Source: Phytoseiulus persimilis
Lineage: Eukaryota > Arthropoda > Arachnida > Mesostigmata > Phytoseiidae
Length of the DNA stretch: 64,000 nt
Assembly: GCA_037576195.1 (NCBI GenBank)
Contig: CM075101.1
Location: 24,490,001-24,554,000 of the forward strand
Reading direction: 5' to 3'
Below the pieces are notes generated by a model, which did not search any database, was not told the origin of the DNA, and saw only the letters and a list, made by a program, of their open reading frames with translations. The number at the start of each line of letters is the position of its first letter. Within the stretch, counting starts at the first letter, position 1. A program made the position numbers and the translations under genes. This document shows, in pieces, positions 12,800 through 26,031 of this stretch.

Positions 12800-13252
12800 C
12801 CAGTCAGAAAAACAGGTCGGGCGATTCGGCAACTCTATTGTCGAGTACTTTGGACCAATTGAAGGACTTTTCGCCAGCGGGAAATTCTCCGAATCCGGCT
12901 TCCTTGGGGAAATATGGGAGGAACTGCATCAGGGACATTTTGTCAGCAGATCAGTGATTTTTGTTATCCTGATGCCATCGGTCATCAATTCCGAGCTCTG
13001 GACCGATCCTGGCCATTTCTCCAGCGAATATGGGGGTCATTTGCCGCATTTAATGGCACAAATGGATCGGCTCACTCACCACGGTTTACTAGTGGTGTTT
13101 TGGGTACTTTGAAAATGGCATGTCCCGAGCCTCTCTAGGGAAGCCAGTTCTTGACCAATGGACGCGAGTTCCCGGGGTCGAACAAGTTTTCACCGAGTTA
13201 TGACCGAAAGAAGGAAGGGTAGGGATATCCCCGACTCACGTCAAGCGCCCTG
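12800..13252. mobile_element. DNA-transposon relic, repeat family copy 1
   Basis: Aligns by eye with 45487-45794: GAGTACTTTGGACCAAT versus GGGTACTTCGGACTAAT, GAAATTCTCCGAATCCGGC versus GAATTTCTCGAATTCGGC, and CCCGACTCACGT in both. The right end is CGCCCTG. No intact ORF. The left end is not defined. Confidence 0.6.
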
Positions 13253-16200
13253 CTCAAGGCAGAGATAGAACAATCTCATAGGCCTGATTCGACAGCTTGG
13301 TGAGTCCATCCGTTCTCAGCCATGAGCGTCGACGAGTCGTATTGACCGTCCAGTTGCGGAGTGGACAACTGCATCCGAAAGAGTTCTCAATTCGGATTCT
13401 CAATTTCGACACATTGGGGATAAGAGCGATGGCATCTCAAAATTCGTTCCGAAAGGATGCTCGCTGAACTGCCTGAATGCCGAATTGAATCTCACGGAAA
13501 CGTCTGGGCTTCTCAATCGCGGATCGAGGCAAGTTCGGATCGATTCCCGAGATCGGCATGCGTCCATAGGCTCCCGATCTTTCCACAGAGAGAAACGCTC
13601 TTTCGAGCCAGAGCAGGGCTGAGATGAGGCCGAGGGGCCGCGAAGTCTCCGAACGCATGGTCAGGAGCGGTTACTCGCCTCGTTCTAAGGTATCATCATC
13701 AGCCGGAGTCAGTGATGCATTTTTCGTAGAGGGGGATCCGAGTCTACACGCTGAACGTCTTCAGTTACTCCCCCCTCGTCCCATAAATTCGGAACTTCTC
13801 CTCTGAGTTTCACACTCCACTCACAGCGGCCAGGGTGAAAGAACGATTTCATGTGGATCTGGGCCAGCCCTCCAGTTTGAGAGCACTTCACTTCAGAGGA
13901 ACCACTTTCCTGGAACGGCGACAGTGGTCGAATTTGAGAAATGAAGCGCAGGATCGAACAGCGAGAGAACAGAGGGGTCGAAGCAGAAACTCTAGAAACG
14001 GCTATCATCGTCTGGCTCCCGACTCCGTCGCTGTTACTGGCACTACCATAGACGAGCGAGAGGCTATTGTTTAGGTAATGGTGCTTATCCAGTCCGCATG
14101 GATGGGCTATGGATGCCCGAACGTCCATAAATCATAGGCTTACGGTAAATCCTAGAAGAGAATCTGCGTTACCATCCACTCCTGCCCAGACTTCCCCTGT
14201 CGTCCCTTTTATCGCTGCCAGCCTCCGTCCTTTTCTCTCGGCCAACTGTCCGGTGGATACCACCCTGGCCTCTGCCAGCGAGGACTCAGGAGTCAGCTTC
14301 AAATCTCGGAGGGAAGCAATTCATCCAGCCGGAACTGAGCCTCAACAGTGCCACATTTTTTCCGCTATTAGTCTCCGATCGCCCAAGTGGTGGCATCTTT
14401 CATTACGATCGGCGACCAGCCGTTATCGGAATCCGCGAGCCCCGGCTCGCTTCGGGTCGATACTCCGGCGTCTCTTGGGCGGCTTGCATTATCGGCACTC
14501 GAGTCCGGGATTCCGAAAACCCAGAATGCCGAAAACCTGGGATACCCAAAGGCCGAATCGCCGAAAATTCTCTCCCCAGCTGGAGCTCTTGCGTCGAGAC
14601 TTCTACGAATAACTCACGAATGTTTCTATCGGAGATTTTGTCATAAACAACATGAAACACAACGTCGATCCACTCGCGTCCGGGATTCCTTGCCCAAGAA
14701 ACTACGACAGATGAGTGTCGAATGTTTTCGCCTCACTTCTCGATCCCCAACCATCCAATTTCCATGCTAGTGTTCCGCGAGAAGGCGGGGCTTATTACTC
14801 GCTCAGAATAATGGTTGGACCTTCAGTCGGGGCAGATCTTACCACCCGGGAGAACACGGTACGATTGAGCTCACGGCGGAAAGGGAACGATTGGAGAATT
14901 GGGGATTCAAACTGGAACCAGGATATATCTGCAGTCCCAGGTGACAGCTACCCACGTTGTCGTGTAGCGACAACTCTGTGGTATAGGTCACATCGGTCTA
15001 GCTGAGAGCATCTATCTTCATGGAGTTCGAGAAATCAAGCTGAAAAGAGTAGTGCTGTTCGGAGAACTTCCCCTGCTCGACGTATTAGGAATCGCCATAG
15101 TTCGACCATTTCCACTCTGCCTCTTGTTCATTCGAGGCTGTATTGGAGAAATCTTGTGAGGATGCAGATTCTCAACCGTTCCGAGATCTGCACTCGGTTC
15201 GGAAGCCTCGGTCGCTTTCCAGCGAGGAGGTCAGGGCTTCCAGAGCCCTGGGTGCACAGCCATTGAACGTCGTTGAGCCATTCGATGTAAACGATCCGAG
15301 GCACGGACTTCCTCTCGAAGCGAGTCTCGCGTTCAAGGAGCTTCTTTGGGAGAGGAAAAGTCAATGGTGGTGGTATCGATGATACTGCCGTTGTTTACAC
15401 GTGAAACGCCGAAACTGAAGTATGTATCGGGATTGCAGAAGGCCGACACTTGAGAAGACTAGTCCCGGGATCGGATAATGGGACTGAATCGTCTGTCCCT
15501 GACAAGGAACTCGAGTAGAATTGACGCGGTGTAGGTCGAGCAATCAGGCAACCAAGCCTTACGAGATCCATCCCACTGACAACGAGCTATACATGACCCA
15601 CCCCTCGTACCGATTTTGATGGCTCTCCACGTCGAAAATGAGAAAGCGAACATATCAGCTGCCTGTGAGACAATGAATAGATATGCGAGCGTCGGAATCA
15701 CGCTCGAGCCGGCTCGTCCAGCCCGGATGGTATTCGAGACTATTTTCTCATGAGGAGGATTCATCATCCCGAAGCATGCTTCTCCCCGATCCCTCCCGAT
15801 TTTTCAACATTATTTCCAGCAGTGAGCTATTCGACAACGAGCAAGGTATGAGATCCTGGTAGCCGTAGGGAGCGAGACTACTCGCTCCGAAGCTTGAACT
15901 TTGCAGGGGTTCATTACGTCAAGAATTTCCGCGATAGATCGGTGCAGAACTTTCCTCGGAGCACGAAGCTGCCCTCGTGAGCAGGATCGACTCATATATC
16001 CCGGGATTTGATGGTAAATAATTGGTAGGGGAAAAGCGGAACTTCCCTGGCGCGTCCTCCAACAGCGGCAACGCTTCAATGAAGCCGGCTTTCGCGCTAC
16101 CGAATCGCAAACTCATCTACGGGAGTCAGCGAGAGGGAGAGTTCAGCTCCTCAGCGGTAAATGGTACACTTGCGGAAAGATATCACAAGTTCTGCAGCGA

Positions 16201-17148
16201 ATTCCCGGCACCCATCTCACAGCCCCAAGAATGTGGGAGCCACCCACATCACGGTTCCATCGTTCGTCGATCGAACACTTATCAGGTTCTTCTGGACTTA
16301 TTAAGTTTTATCTAGCTCTGTTTGCACCACACAAAAATCATACCGCGATCCATCGTTTTGCGACTCCGACTCCATGACTAGGGATCCGAGGACGTGGACT
16401 GGAATTCGGCTCATTGTGCGCCAGGTGTTCAATAGGAGACGGTGTTTTTTGAGCCCTGGAACGGACGCGGAGCGGGGGGGGGGAGGGAACCCTGCGCCTC
16501 AGGACCAGTCCAGTGAGAGTTGTGGGCTGCCAACAATCGGATAGGAATAGAGGGAAGATGGACAGAGGGCGACAGAGAGGATTGAGGAAACGGAGTCCTA
16601 GGAAGGGGTAATGGAAATTCGTGTCACGTCGGCCGACGGCGCCGGAACATTTCGATAGACAATTGCGCCGCGTGAGTAGTTATTGTAGTTCGAGAGACTG
16701 ACATCATGGGCGATCGAGCCTTGTTGAACAAGACTACTTGTCCAAAATACGGAACGAATGACGCGATTTCTTGCTCGACGGGGGAATACGTCTCGGATTC
16801 GACAGCGCGCTCCCACAAAGCTCGCCTATCTCTCGTAACAGGAAATTTTTGTTGATGTCTCGCAAAGATTTCGGGAAACGCAGATCTGCGTGCCTGGATG
16901 GAGCTCAGTCACGAGGCCTACAAACCCTCCGCTGGGTTCTTGCGAGAACATTGGATGTAGATTCCATTGCGAACAGTTGCCCTGTCATCCTCCGGGGGGA
17001 GGGGGGGGGGGGAATCGTGGGTGAGCATCGATGATCGTGATGCTCGCTCGTGAATGAGTAACGGCAACGCGTTCAAACTCTCGCCGCAACTGTGGCAGCA
17101 CATCGGACTCCCGGATAACAAAACTCATCAGCTCATATGGTTTATGGT
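13253..17148. other. No identified gene
   Basis: A 167-codon plus frame at 14109-14612 and a 139-codon minus frame at 13709-14128 look like chance. A short degenerate direct repeat around CCGAAAA and CCGAGTC words lies near 14500-14580. G-rich runs at 16475 and 16995. Confidence 0.35.
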
Positions 17149-17154
17149 TTTATT
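17149..17154 (-). terminator. Poly(A) signal for the 17-19 kb minus-strand gene
   Basis: AATAAA on the minus strand, about 52 nt after the TGA ending the last exon (17206-17208). It supports both the strand and the terminal exon. Confidence 0.65.
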
Positions 17155-17205
17155 TTGATCTGTGTGTATACATAACATAATATATATGCACATCAGCCTT
17201 TCACT

Positions 17206-19260
17206 TCAGGCGCGAGCAAGCTCAGCGGATCCTATGTTCTCACGCTCCCATTTCTCGAGGAGTCGTTTTGTTGCTTCCACGGCGAATCGATTCATCTCAC
17301 TGTTCAGTCCCAAGTTGGTTAGGAGGTCCTCCGTCGTGTGGTGTGCATCGTATATCGTGCCCACCTCGTGTTCGGAGAGTTCGTTTCCTTCCCACGTCGA
17401 GAATCGTCCCCTGAATGAAATCCTCGCACCTTTCGCTCCAACTGGACCGACGAAACATCGCATCCTTGTGCCTGACTCAGTCTCGACTCTCGAGGCGAAC
17501 TGTATGGTGAGGATCTAGGTGACAGGTCAAGCAAGAGTGCTGTAAAGCGAGGAAACGCGAAAATTAAATTCGATCCTTCTAGCCGACCGATATTGGATTC
17601 TGACCGGTTGGCGTGGCGCGTTCAGAACACAATTATGGAGGAATCGAGGAAAGAGCTCAGAGGAAAGCAGGATTCTGAACTGCGGAGATCGGGCAGCCCG
17701 AAGCGTGGGGAATCAAACAGACAGGAGCGTGGTAGGATGCCTGGAAAAATTGAGGAGACAGGAGAGTGAAAATTGCAAATCAGAGGAAGTCAAAGCTCAG
17801 AAGGAGAGTTCGAGGGTGGAGATCCTCCTCCACAGATGGGGAGTCCAATATCCACCTGGGAAACGTACGCTGCAACGAGTCTACCGAGGAGCAAATACTC
17901 CTCCATCGGGGAATGAGTCGTACATATGCGACACTAAGCTGAGCGAATAAAATGACTTTCCAAAGGGACCGGCTGGCGTCGAACGTTGTGGGAGTATTTT
18001 CGAATACAATTTGAGATATTAAAAGGAGACGTCGTCGGGAATTCTAGACGGAGAGAATCATCTGAACATACGGAGTTGTCCCGGCGTGTTCTTTGTTAGA
18101 CAACGTCCGTTTCAATGGGCGAATCAATTTTTTCTTGCGTGACACGACTCCCCGAGGTTGCGAACCGTAAGCATGTGGGCCCCGGAACCATCGGCCCTGG
18201 TTCTCGACTGCGGTATTTTCTCGGAAGAAACGGCGACAATTCTCTGGATGGAAGCAGAGGCGGTGGGCTGGTCCGTGCCAGGAAGTGTTGATAGGGCTAT
18301 GAAGATCATCTGCTGGGATACGGGTCGCGCAAATCATTCGACCGGGTAATCGGCTCTGGAGGGTAGTGCCGCTGCCGCCGAGCGACGACTTTTTCGGGCG
18401 AGACAAGAGAAGAATCACTGGAGGTTGATCTTCTGTCGAGTTCCAGAGGTCCTCACAGTCTTTCAAGTCGAATCAAGATTCTCTAGCTGGAGTTTCTCTG
18501 AAACCATAGGAGGATGGACGCAGAGACCTTTCCCTGCCAGGCGGCACTCCAATCGCGAACCGAGGCATTCAGACTCAAATCTAAAAGAGTAGGCCCACAA
18601 TCCGGGACACTTCTTCCTCGACAACGTGCATCGCTCGAAAACCACGGAGAGCGAACGAGGTACTCACCTGTGGGGGTATGGGGTGAAGAATCCGAATCTG
18701 CCAGAGCTCACTCAGAAGGCTCTCAGGAACCCAGATTGTAGCGCTAGAAAAAAAGTTTCTCCTTCAACGCCTCTCCTTGCGGAAACCCGGGTCGTTGACC
18801 CGATGCGACTAGGGCCCTAGTGACCTCGCTCGCTGCGAATAAATTACGTCAAATATGAACCACAAGGGAATTTCGCCCAGGGCCGATGTAGAGGCTCCCG
18901 CCTCTCTCCCGCGAGACAGACTCAAACGTTGTTCGTTCTCCCACTTAACTAGGCGTGTGCTGTACACGTGTGATCGATTTGTTTGCGTCAGTACGCGAAG
19001 AGGCTACACATCTCATTCGGTTGGTCGCTGCAGCTTGGTTCCGTGTGAGCGCGTGCTTCCTGTGGCTTCACGTGTGCGTCCAACGCGGTTCCTTCTGCGG
19101 GTGTTTGCTTCGTCCCAAATCGATCTTCATTGATGAGCATCCCGTTAACCTCATAGCTCGGCTTCGAACACGGCATTATCGACTCTGTTCTACTCACCGA
19201 CAGGCTGCTCTGCGTGCTAGCCGAGATGCCCAGCTGATATTCCTCCTCGCCTGGCTGCAT
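17206..19260 (-). CDS. Unrecognised multi-exon gene, minus strand (5' exons and 3' exon placed, middle unresolved)
   Basis: First coding exon 19260-19198 reads MQPGEEEYQLGISASTQSS and ends at a perfect GTGAGT donor in phase 0. Exon 2, 18721-18668, reads SLLSELWQIRILHPIPPQ, starts and ends in phase 0 and also has a GTGAGT donor. The last exon, 17499-17206, begins after ccatacag in phase 0 and encodes 97 residues, including MRCFVGPVGAKGARISF, a Glu/His-rich stretch and a helical end (RFAVEATKRLLEKWERENIG). A poly(A) signal follows. One or more middle exons lie between 18360 and 18050, where two frames are open and both could join in phase 0, so I cannot choose. I do not recognise the protein. 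The last exon has a faint look of the C-terminus of mitochondrial p32/MAM33 proteins, an impression only. That the 5' and 3' exons belong to one gene is inferred from strand, phase and spacing. Confidence 0.5.
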
Positions 19261-22031
19261 ATTCCGTCTTCCATCCGTCTTGAATGTCGTTTTTCCTACC
19301 GAGTTCTCTCTCCCTCTCTCCCCCCCCCCCCCTGTATCTATCTCCCTAACCCCCCTCCCCTCTCACTCACATTCTTTCGTCCGAGCACCTGACCTTGACT
19401 GAGCGAGCGACGCGACGTCTTGATCTCTGGCCGTTTTTCTTTCTCCGCTCCGACGCGCTCGCTCGTCCCCTCTGATGTCTTTGTCTGGGCAAACGTGCGC
19501 GAGGGGGCGGCTGAATCTTGCAACACGCGTATTGTGTACGTTTTTCTCCTGCTTCACATTATCAAGATCATTAGCAGGAAAGTCAGTCGGCGGTCGGGAA
19601 GCACGCGCGAAACTTGCACAACACGCTCGCAACAACGAGAAACAATGTGCATGCAGACGCGAGAGATTACGAACGCCCGTCTGATCGTTGTCCCATAGCA
19701 TCATCTTATCCCGATTCATCCTTTCGGGTCGGAACCATGCCGTTGCCCCGTCGTTTTCTTGCGACCCCTTCCTCTCCCTGGAAAAAAGCGAATGCGCACC
19801 GAGAACGTCGTTCTTTTCTTGCTGCTGTGACCCGTCCTCTGCATCCCTCCGCTCCCCCAGCTATGACTCTCTCTGCTCTGTCCTGATCGCTCTCTGAAAA
19901 ACCTGGGCCCTGGTGTCAGGAGAACTGTCGCCCGATCGAGGCCCTGGAACTTTGATCCAGCGCGAGACCCCAAGTTCGAGCAAGATGGGGAGAGAAAGCG
20001 TCGACTAATGAATAACGGAAGAATATCTCGGATCGAAGACTGGAATCGAACGATCCAGCACTGCAATTGGCTGCAGCCAACGATGGGAGGCCGCAGTGGG
20101 ATCCGGCTGTTTCATCGGAAACGAAACTCTCTGCTCTCACTTGCGAACTAGGAGTTGCCATCACAGATCGGCCGATTCGCTCCATCTCTGCCGTCGGTCG
20201 ACCACGGATTCATCGACACCAGTCGATCCCAGCCGCCTGGACTCCGTCGAAGTCAAGCTGCTTGGAGCGAGACAACGTAGCATCTGGTTTCCCGTGGATC
20301 CCGCACAACTGAGTCGAAACCTAAACAAGAAGAGTATTCCCGAGCTCACTGATTCTTGGCTCACCCCTGTGGAGGAGAGTTAAGGAGGAGACGTCCGAAA
20401 ACGTCCAGTAGAAGGTGTGTTCCCCAGTTCTTTATCCGAGTTTCCCGGAAAGCTGAGGCTCCTTGTTAGCTTGTTCAGCCGGGTCGCGCTGTTGTGTTTT
20501 GTTTATATCTCAGCGTGAACGGAGTCAGAGGTGAGAGCAGGTTTTGAGAACAGCAGGTGGCGTGTCAATGACACCGAGCGTAATCAGATGCAGATATCTC
20601 CAGATGTGAAGAAAGAACATGCGTGGGCCTTTCCCGTGGCTCTCCTGCAGATTCTGAAATGGAGGAACTGTTCGTGGGAGACATCTGAACACCTGCCGCT
20701 CGCCGAGGCTTTCTGCGGAAACCATAGATGAGGGCTCACGGACGCCATCCTTTATCAGATCCCGGAATGTCCTTAAGGGATGCATCGCACTTGAAGGAAG
20801 CCTTGATCTCTTTCAATGTGATTCTGCTTTGCCACGGGGACCGGACATCTCCCGCGCAAAACCGAAATGGAGATACGCACTCGAGGAGATCCTGATGCTG
20901 TTTTGGGTGAGAGAGAACACGACGGCAGCAGAATAAACGAAATCGGGAGAAGGGAGGAGAGTTTATACGGAAATTTCTCCATTCACATGCTTTGTACACA
21001 ACGCCCTGATTCCGAACTTGACATGATAGAAGATTGTGCTGATGTTGCAGCATCGGTTGCGTGTTCGGTGCCGCTCGGGGAGTTCTCGGGCGTGGGACTG
21101 AGAGACTTCATTCCCTTCCAAAGCTCCACAAATTGTCCCACCATGTACCTGGCCCCGTCGAAGATGCGGACATCAACCAACGACCGCGACTCGGATTCTC
21201 TTCACGGATAACATTTGACTCAAAAGATCAGGATTCCGGCGAAACAGCCCCGCCTGGGAAATTGATCACAGACATACGATGAGTCTCGCAAAGGTGCCGC
21301 TGAAAGATTCGATTCCACACAGGCTCTGCTATCCGGACCCGAGGGGATGTTTCGATCCAGACGTCTCATCACAGTGTGACATCAGATAGACGATGGAGCC
21401 GAAATTTTCAGTGGAGAGAAAAAGGCTGGGGAGCTCTAACGAGGAACGGAATTGAGGCATGGACGTTCTCGCTGCCGCCCGGCAACCGTAGAGAGTTCGA
21501 TCTCCGGCGCCGGTGAAATCATCGGGAGATGGGAACGGCGAACGTTCGGATGATTGCTATCCGTTCAGCATGGTGCTTGTCCATAATACTCCTGTTGCGA
21601 TTGACGGGCGGTCGAGAGGGAAGTATTCGCCCAAGATGTCCCCTGACGAATGCAAGTGTGCGAAAAATCCTGACGAGCGTACCCAAAACTGTGGTCGATT
21701 CTCGGCCCAATTTCATCTTCCAAACGGTTGAAGGGTTATCCACGATAGAAGTTCAGAAAACGGACGCGACCAACCATAATACATGACTCGACGCAGGCCC
21801 CAACGGCTCTCACGTCCGTGAAAAGCAGCGCGGGTCTGACTTGCGGTTCTTCCCGAGCTCATGGCGACATTTGATCGTATGTGGCGTTCGCTTGGAGCCG
21901 CCTTTTTGAGTCAGCCGAACCTCGGTTAGAATGATTCCGGGAAGTACTTGACCGCATGGAACCTCAGTTCGGAGTTTTACTCACAACTCGAACGAGGTGA
22001 AACTATACTTGAAGGACGGGCAGCGCAGATT
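19261..22031. other. No identified gene; upstream region of the 17-19 kb gene, then unassigned sequence
   Basis: 19261-19400 is CT/C-rich (GA-rich on the minus strand), a plausible TATA-less promoter for the minus-strand gene. At 20150-20380 the plus strand is open (containing VEVKLLGARQRSIWFPVD) without clear splice sites. Confidence 0.35.
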
Positions 22032-22343
22032 TTATCGAGAGATCGCGATGCATCTCAACGAAACCTGAGCAGAAACGTTGGCGTATATTCCCAAAGTTAT
22101 CCCGCTGAACGTTGAGCCCGATTCACTTCCAGGTTCACGACGAGGTTCAGGAACTCTGTTCGACTCAAGCATCCCGACAATTCTGTTTCCGTCACCTTCC
22201 ACGGCCATGCCTTTACAAGAGTTCGCTGCAATCATTCTTCGCAACTCCAACGTTTCAGCTTCTCTGTTTTGGAAGGAGGGACGTTTCACGATATCAAATG
22301 ATTCATCACAGAGACTGCCGAGCCCACAGGAGGAGCGCCCCAA
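22032..22343 (-). CDS. Candidate exon, open on both strands
   Basis: The minus strand reads PSFQNREAETLELRRMIAA and later GSTFSGITLGIYANVSAQV to a stop at 22032. A good acceptor (cgtccctccttccaaaacag) lies at about 22270. The plus strand (22078-22458) is open in register and contains IPKVIPLNVEPDSLPGS. Codon pattern slightly favours the minus strand. No family recognised. Confidence 0.3.
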   Translation of the reverse strand: MGRSSCGLGSLCDESFDIVKRPSFQNREAETLELRRMIAANSCKGMAVEGDGNRIVGMLESNRVPEPRREPGSESGSTFSGITLGIYANVSAQVSLRCIAISR

Positions 22344-22694
22344 CTGCAGTCAAACAGCCTTGACGAAAGCAGTCGAGACCTACCGCGGGGGCTATCGATT
22401 TCTCCGAATAATTTCGCGAACCTCGAGCGCTCTGATAGTCATTCGGAAGAATCGATAGCTACTGTCGAGTCGCGGTTCATCCCCTCTACTCTAGAGACGG
22501 ATGAACGGCACGTGGTCGCCACCGAGAGCGGAGAACTAGTGCCGAGTGCTGGCAATCGGGAACAGGTATTCGAGGTTGAGACATGAATCTCTTTGAGCTC
22601 GCTCAGGTCACTGAAAAGCGAGAAAGCTTGTGATCTTTGAGCTTTGTGGGGCTTGTGTCTCCTCACTCAGCTTACGTCCGTCTTGCTGTTCCAG

Positions 22695-22900
22695 TCCTGT
22701 TCGATTCCGGTCGAGTTTTCCCGCTCGCGCTGTTCTATTGGATGGATTTCGATCCCACTGACTGCTTGAGCGAGCGGAATGGCCGGTTTATTAGCTCCGT
22801 TATTATGACTCTTATTCCAGTCGAAAGGAATAGCGAAAGAAACGAATCTTATTACGACCCCTGCAGCCGCTACCAACCTCGTCTCTGCAGCACAAGGTGA
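22695..22900 (+). CDS. Candidate terminal exon (strand unresolved)
   Basis: After a strong acceptor (cttgctgttccag) the plus strand reads LFDSGRVFPLALFYWMDF, later VIMTLIPVERNSERNES and a Cys-containing end, stopping at 22898-22900. A plus-strand AATAAA lies at 22972. The minus strand is open in the same register (22876-22667, IEIHPIEQRERENSTGIEQ) and ends at a good GTAAGC donor. Both strands therefore carry credible exon signals and only one is likely to be real. The product is not recognised. Confidence 0.35.
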
Positions 22901-22977
22901 TTGTGAGTCTACATAGTCGCTTTGCCGGCGTGCTACTCTCAGCTAGAGTGAATGTGATTCCGTACGCTCGAATAAAC

Positions 22978-25900
22978 CATGGGCTTGGCTCAGACATTCA
23001 TGACGTGGTCTGTATCTATTTTTGAGTGCTGGAACGGATACAATCTTTCAGGCGATAACCGTGTTGAGGCGTAGCGGTCGGATCATGGCCCAGGGAGAGG
23101 GTATGAAGCGGTTCCCGGTTCCAGTTCGTTTCACGAAAAAACTTCTTTTGTACTCCAGTCGAGGAGTTCCAACTTTCCCCTTCCTCTCATTCCTCTTAGC
23201 TGACTTCGAAGTATTCCCCATATCTTTCCAGAAATCTTTGGTCGTTCTTCCTTCCAGCTTTTCCCGGTCTTGTGAGGGGCTGTAACATTCCCAGCTGGAT
23301 TAACATCTAATGTGTGCGAAAGAATTGATTTTTTCTGAGGGAGTCTGGTACGGGGGGGAAGTTTGAGCCCAATGTGATAAGAGCCCGCCTCGAAATCGAC
23401 CGCGAATGATGCGGTCCCAAAGCTGGCCAACCAAGCGGGTTCGACTTCATAAAGCTCATCTCTTTGTTTTCCGGCTGAACCTCTCAGCCAGCCCTCAGAA
23501 GTGTGCCGGGATCACCTTTCGGTATTGCATTAAGCTCATCTCAGCTTATCCCAAACATTCGGTTAACTGCTCTTCCGCGAGCATCAAATAATTTGAGAGC
23601 GCAGTGACTAAGAGGACCGGCACCGAACCTCCTGAGAAACTACCCTCGTCGTTTCCGATGCCCCTCAAGCCGGGATTTCCAATCTTCGGGGCTTCATCTG
23701 TGGTCCTCATCATCTTCAGTTTTCCTAACAGCCCACCGTCACATATTTAGCCGGGATGCTCCTGGTGTAAGGTGCTGACGAACTTTTTCCGTATGAGAAC
23801 TGCGTCTCGACCACCGCCTCGTCGTCGGGAACCGGATCTCCGTCCCGACAGGATACTACAAATCCTGCGGACAAGCACTGTTCAGACTTGTTCTGATTTT
23901 TATGGGTGTCGCCTGGTGTCGACGATTGTAGTGTGGTAGGCTAGGTACGAACGAGAGGAGATCTAGGGTCGACTCCAGGGTCACGATGTGAATTCAGTTT
24001 CTGTTCTCGCGAATCTGTATCTACAGGAACGGCTCCATCCGTGGATCGGGAATGAACTCTCGCATGAGGAGTTCGCGCCGGTCTGCAGTTCAGCGGGCTT
24101 TGGAGGGCGAAGGAAAAGTTTTGAGTGTTCCTTAAAACGTTTGCGAGTGATGAGAGCCTCTTTCATTCGAACCGAGCTGAATCGAATCGAGTGAGCCGGG
24201 TCCCTCAGGAGCCCTTCGACTGCATTTGGGAACACCACATTTCCATCTGTATTGATCCGGGATCGACGCAGCAACTTTCTCGAGGAGAAGACTCTCCTCA
24301 GGGTCGAAAATCTTTTACTGTGAGCCTGACGTATCATGTGCGCTCCACCCGTTGTCCTATTTGCTATTCCACGTTTCCCTCAGAACACTCCGCGTGACGT
24401 GCACCCATGTTTTTGAGCGGTTTGGGTCAACGGGAAGTCGATACAATCGCTGTTTACCCGAGCTGGCTCAGTTTGATTTGCGAGAAGACATTCGAGAAGA
24501 AAGCATGAGTTCAGGGCAACGCGCCTCAGATTCGTGCGACCATATTTCTGCGCTCCGATCTAGTGTGTTCACTCGAATTCCTCGAATTCAATTACGTTCC
24601 ACAGATAACCGGCTGGATGAGCAGATGAATCCACGCGCATTCGGAGCGTGCACGGCGGAGTCCCCGTGAGGGCTCTGCTCGCGGATTCGTACATAACATG
24701 CGACGCTTCGACAATTTCATGGAGATGGATCGACGCGCTCTCATTGTTCATATCAAGGTCAATCAGAACGAGCCATGGTATGAGCGGAACACGTCCTCGA
24801 TCGCACTCGTGAGAAATCCCGCTTCAGACTGCGAAGCTTTACGAGCCAGCCCGCGCAACTGAACAGATAGATCTTCGGAGAAACATTCGCCTCCCCGAGA
24901 CGCCAGAAACTTTTGTACAGCAGGTGCCGAGTCGTAAAAAAAAAACATCGATTCGCCTTGTTTTCCTTTTTCACGGGCCTTCGTTCTCAGCAGGTTCGCC
25001 CTTCTACGTAGAACGGTGTTGCTTCTCCTCCGACGACATCGAGCGGCGGTTATCAGCTCCGGTCAGGACAGAGGCATTAGGGACGTATTAGTCTGCCGGC
25101 GCTGCTGCTGGTGCCGTCGCCGCGCCGTCTCCCTGGGCCTCACGAGAGGACGACCATGGGCTCCAACGAGTGCGCCCCGGGAACAGATACCAACCTTGCC
25201 TCCGAAAGTTAACGGGAAGAGTCATAGATTGTTCGGAGAGCCACTCATGGATCGACATAGGGACTCCTCAGGTTGCTAGAGCGAGCTCAATGAACACCAA
25301 AGTCGGATGATCGAGCAGCACCAACGACGGTTCTCTCTCCCTCCTCCCCTACCCGAAAATGAGGGACGGCGAAAGCGATCGGGGCCGATCACTTCCTGTC
25401 GCGATCAGAAAGATCAAGGAGAACATGCGACCGGGAGGGAAAGGGGCGTCCCTGTTGCGCACGGGAATGCTTCAGGCTACGGCAACAACCGAGCAAACTC
25501 AAAGGCTACGACCACCCGATTCAGAGAACATCGGTGTAACAAAAGTTGGTCGGGTCTGTGTGTTTCGACGATGGGTAGCCCTCGCCTCATGATGGGAGCT
25601 GATGATGTTGCAGTATGTACTCACCATGGACGTTTGTCTTGGAAACCGCATTGACATCGAGTAGAGCAGTTAGCCGAAGCTCCTTTGTTCTTTTCCCAGT
25701 GTTTCGTTTCTTTCTAACCATTTCTCCCGTAACCGCTTTTTGTTCCAACTGCCCGAAACCGCTATCATGCTGCCAGCCTCGAGGAAGTGCGCTGCTCGCT
25801 TTTGAGGTAACGGAGCTCTTCAGAGAACCCTACCCAGAGGTTCAGCGGTCGATGCGGCTGATTCTCCAGCCGAATGCGTCGCTCCCTGTGCAAGGTTTGT

Positions 25901-26031
25901 GAGTTAGCAGGAAAACTGGCGGCATTGTTGTGAGCGGGGCGAGAAAAGGAATCCGCGAACAAACTAACATGGTCCCGTTCCTGCCTTACATTCTGGGGCA
26001 ATTTACGACTTTCGTCCGGTCGCCCCTCTTC
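22978..26031. other. No identified gene
   Basis: A minus frame at 24763-24948 (FLASRGGECFSEDLSVQL and on) follows a T-rich tract and could be an exon, but has no poly(A) signal or clear donor. Nothing else could be supported. Confidence 0.35.

Noticed and set aside
14890-14910. tRNA B-box-like word (GGATTCAAAC)
   Set aside because: No A-box, acceptor stem or cloverleaf could be formed around it; the same holds for similar words near 17707 and 29470.
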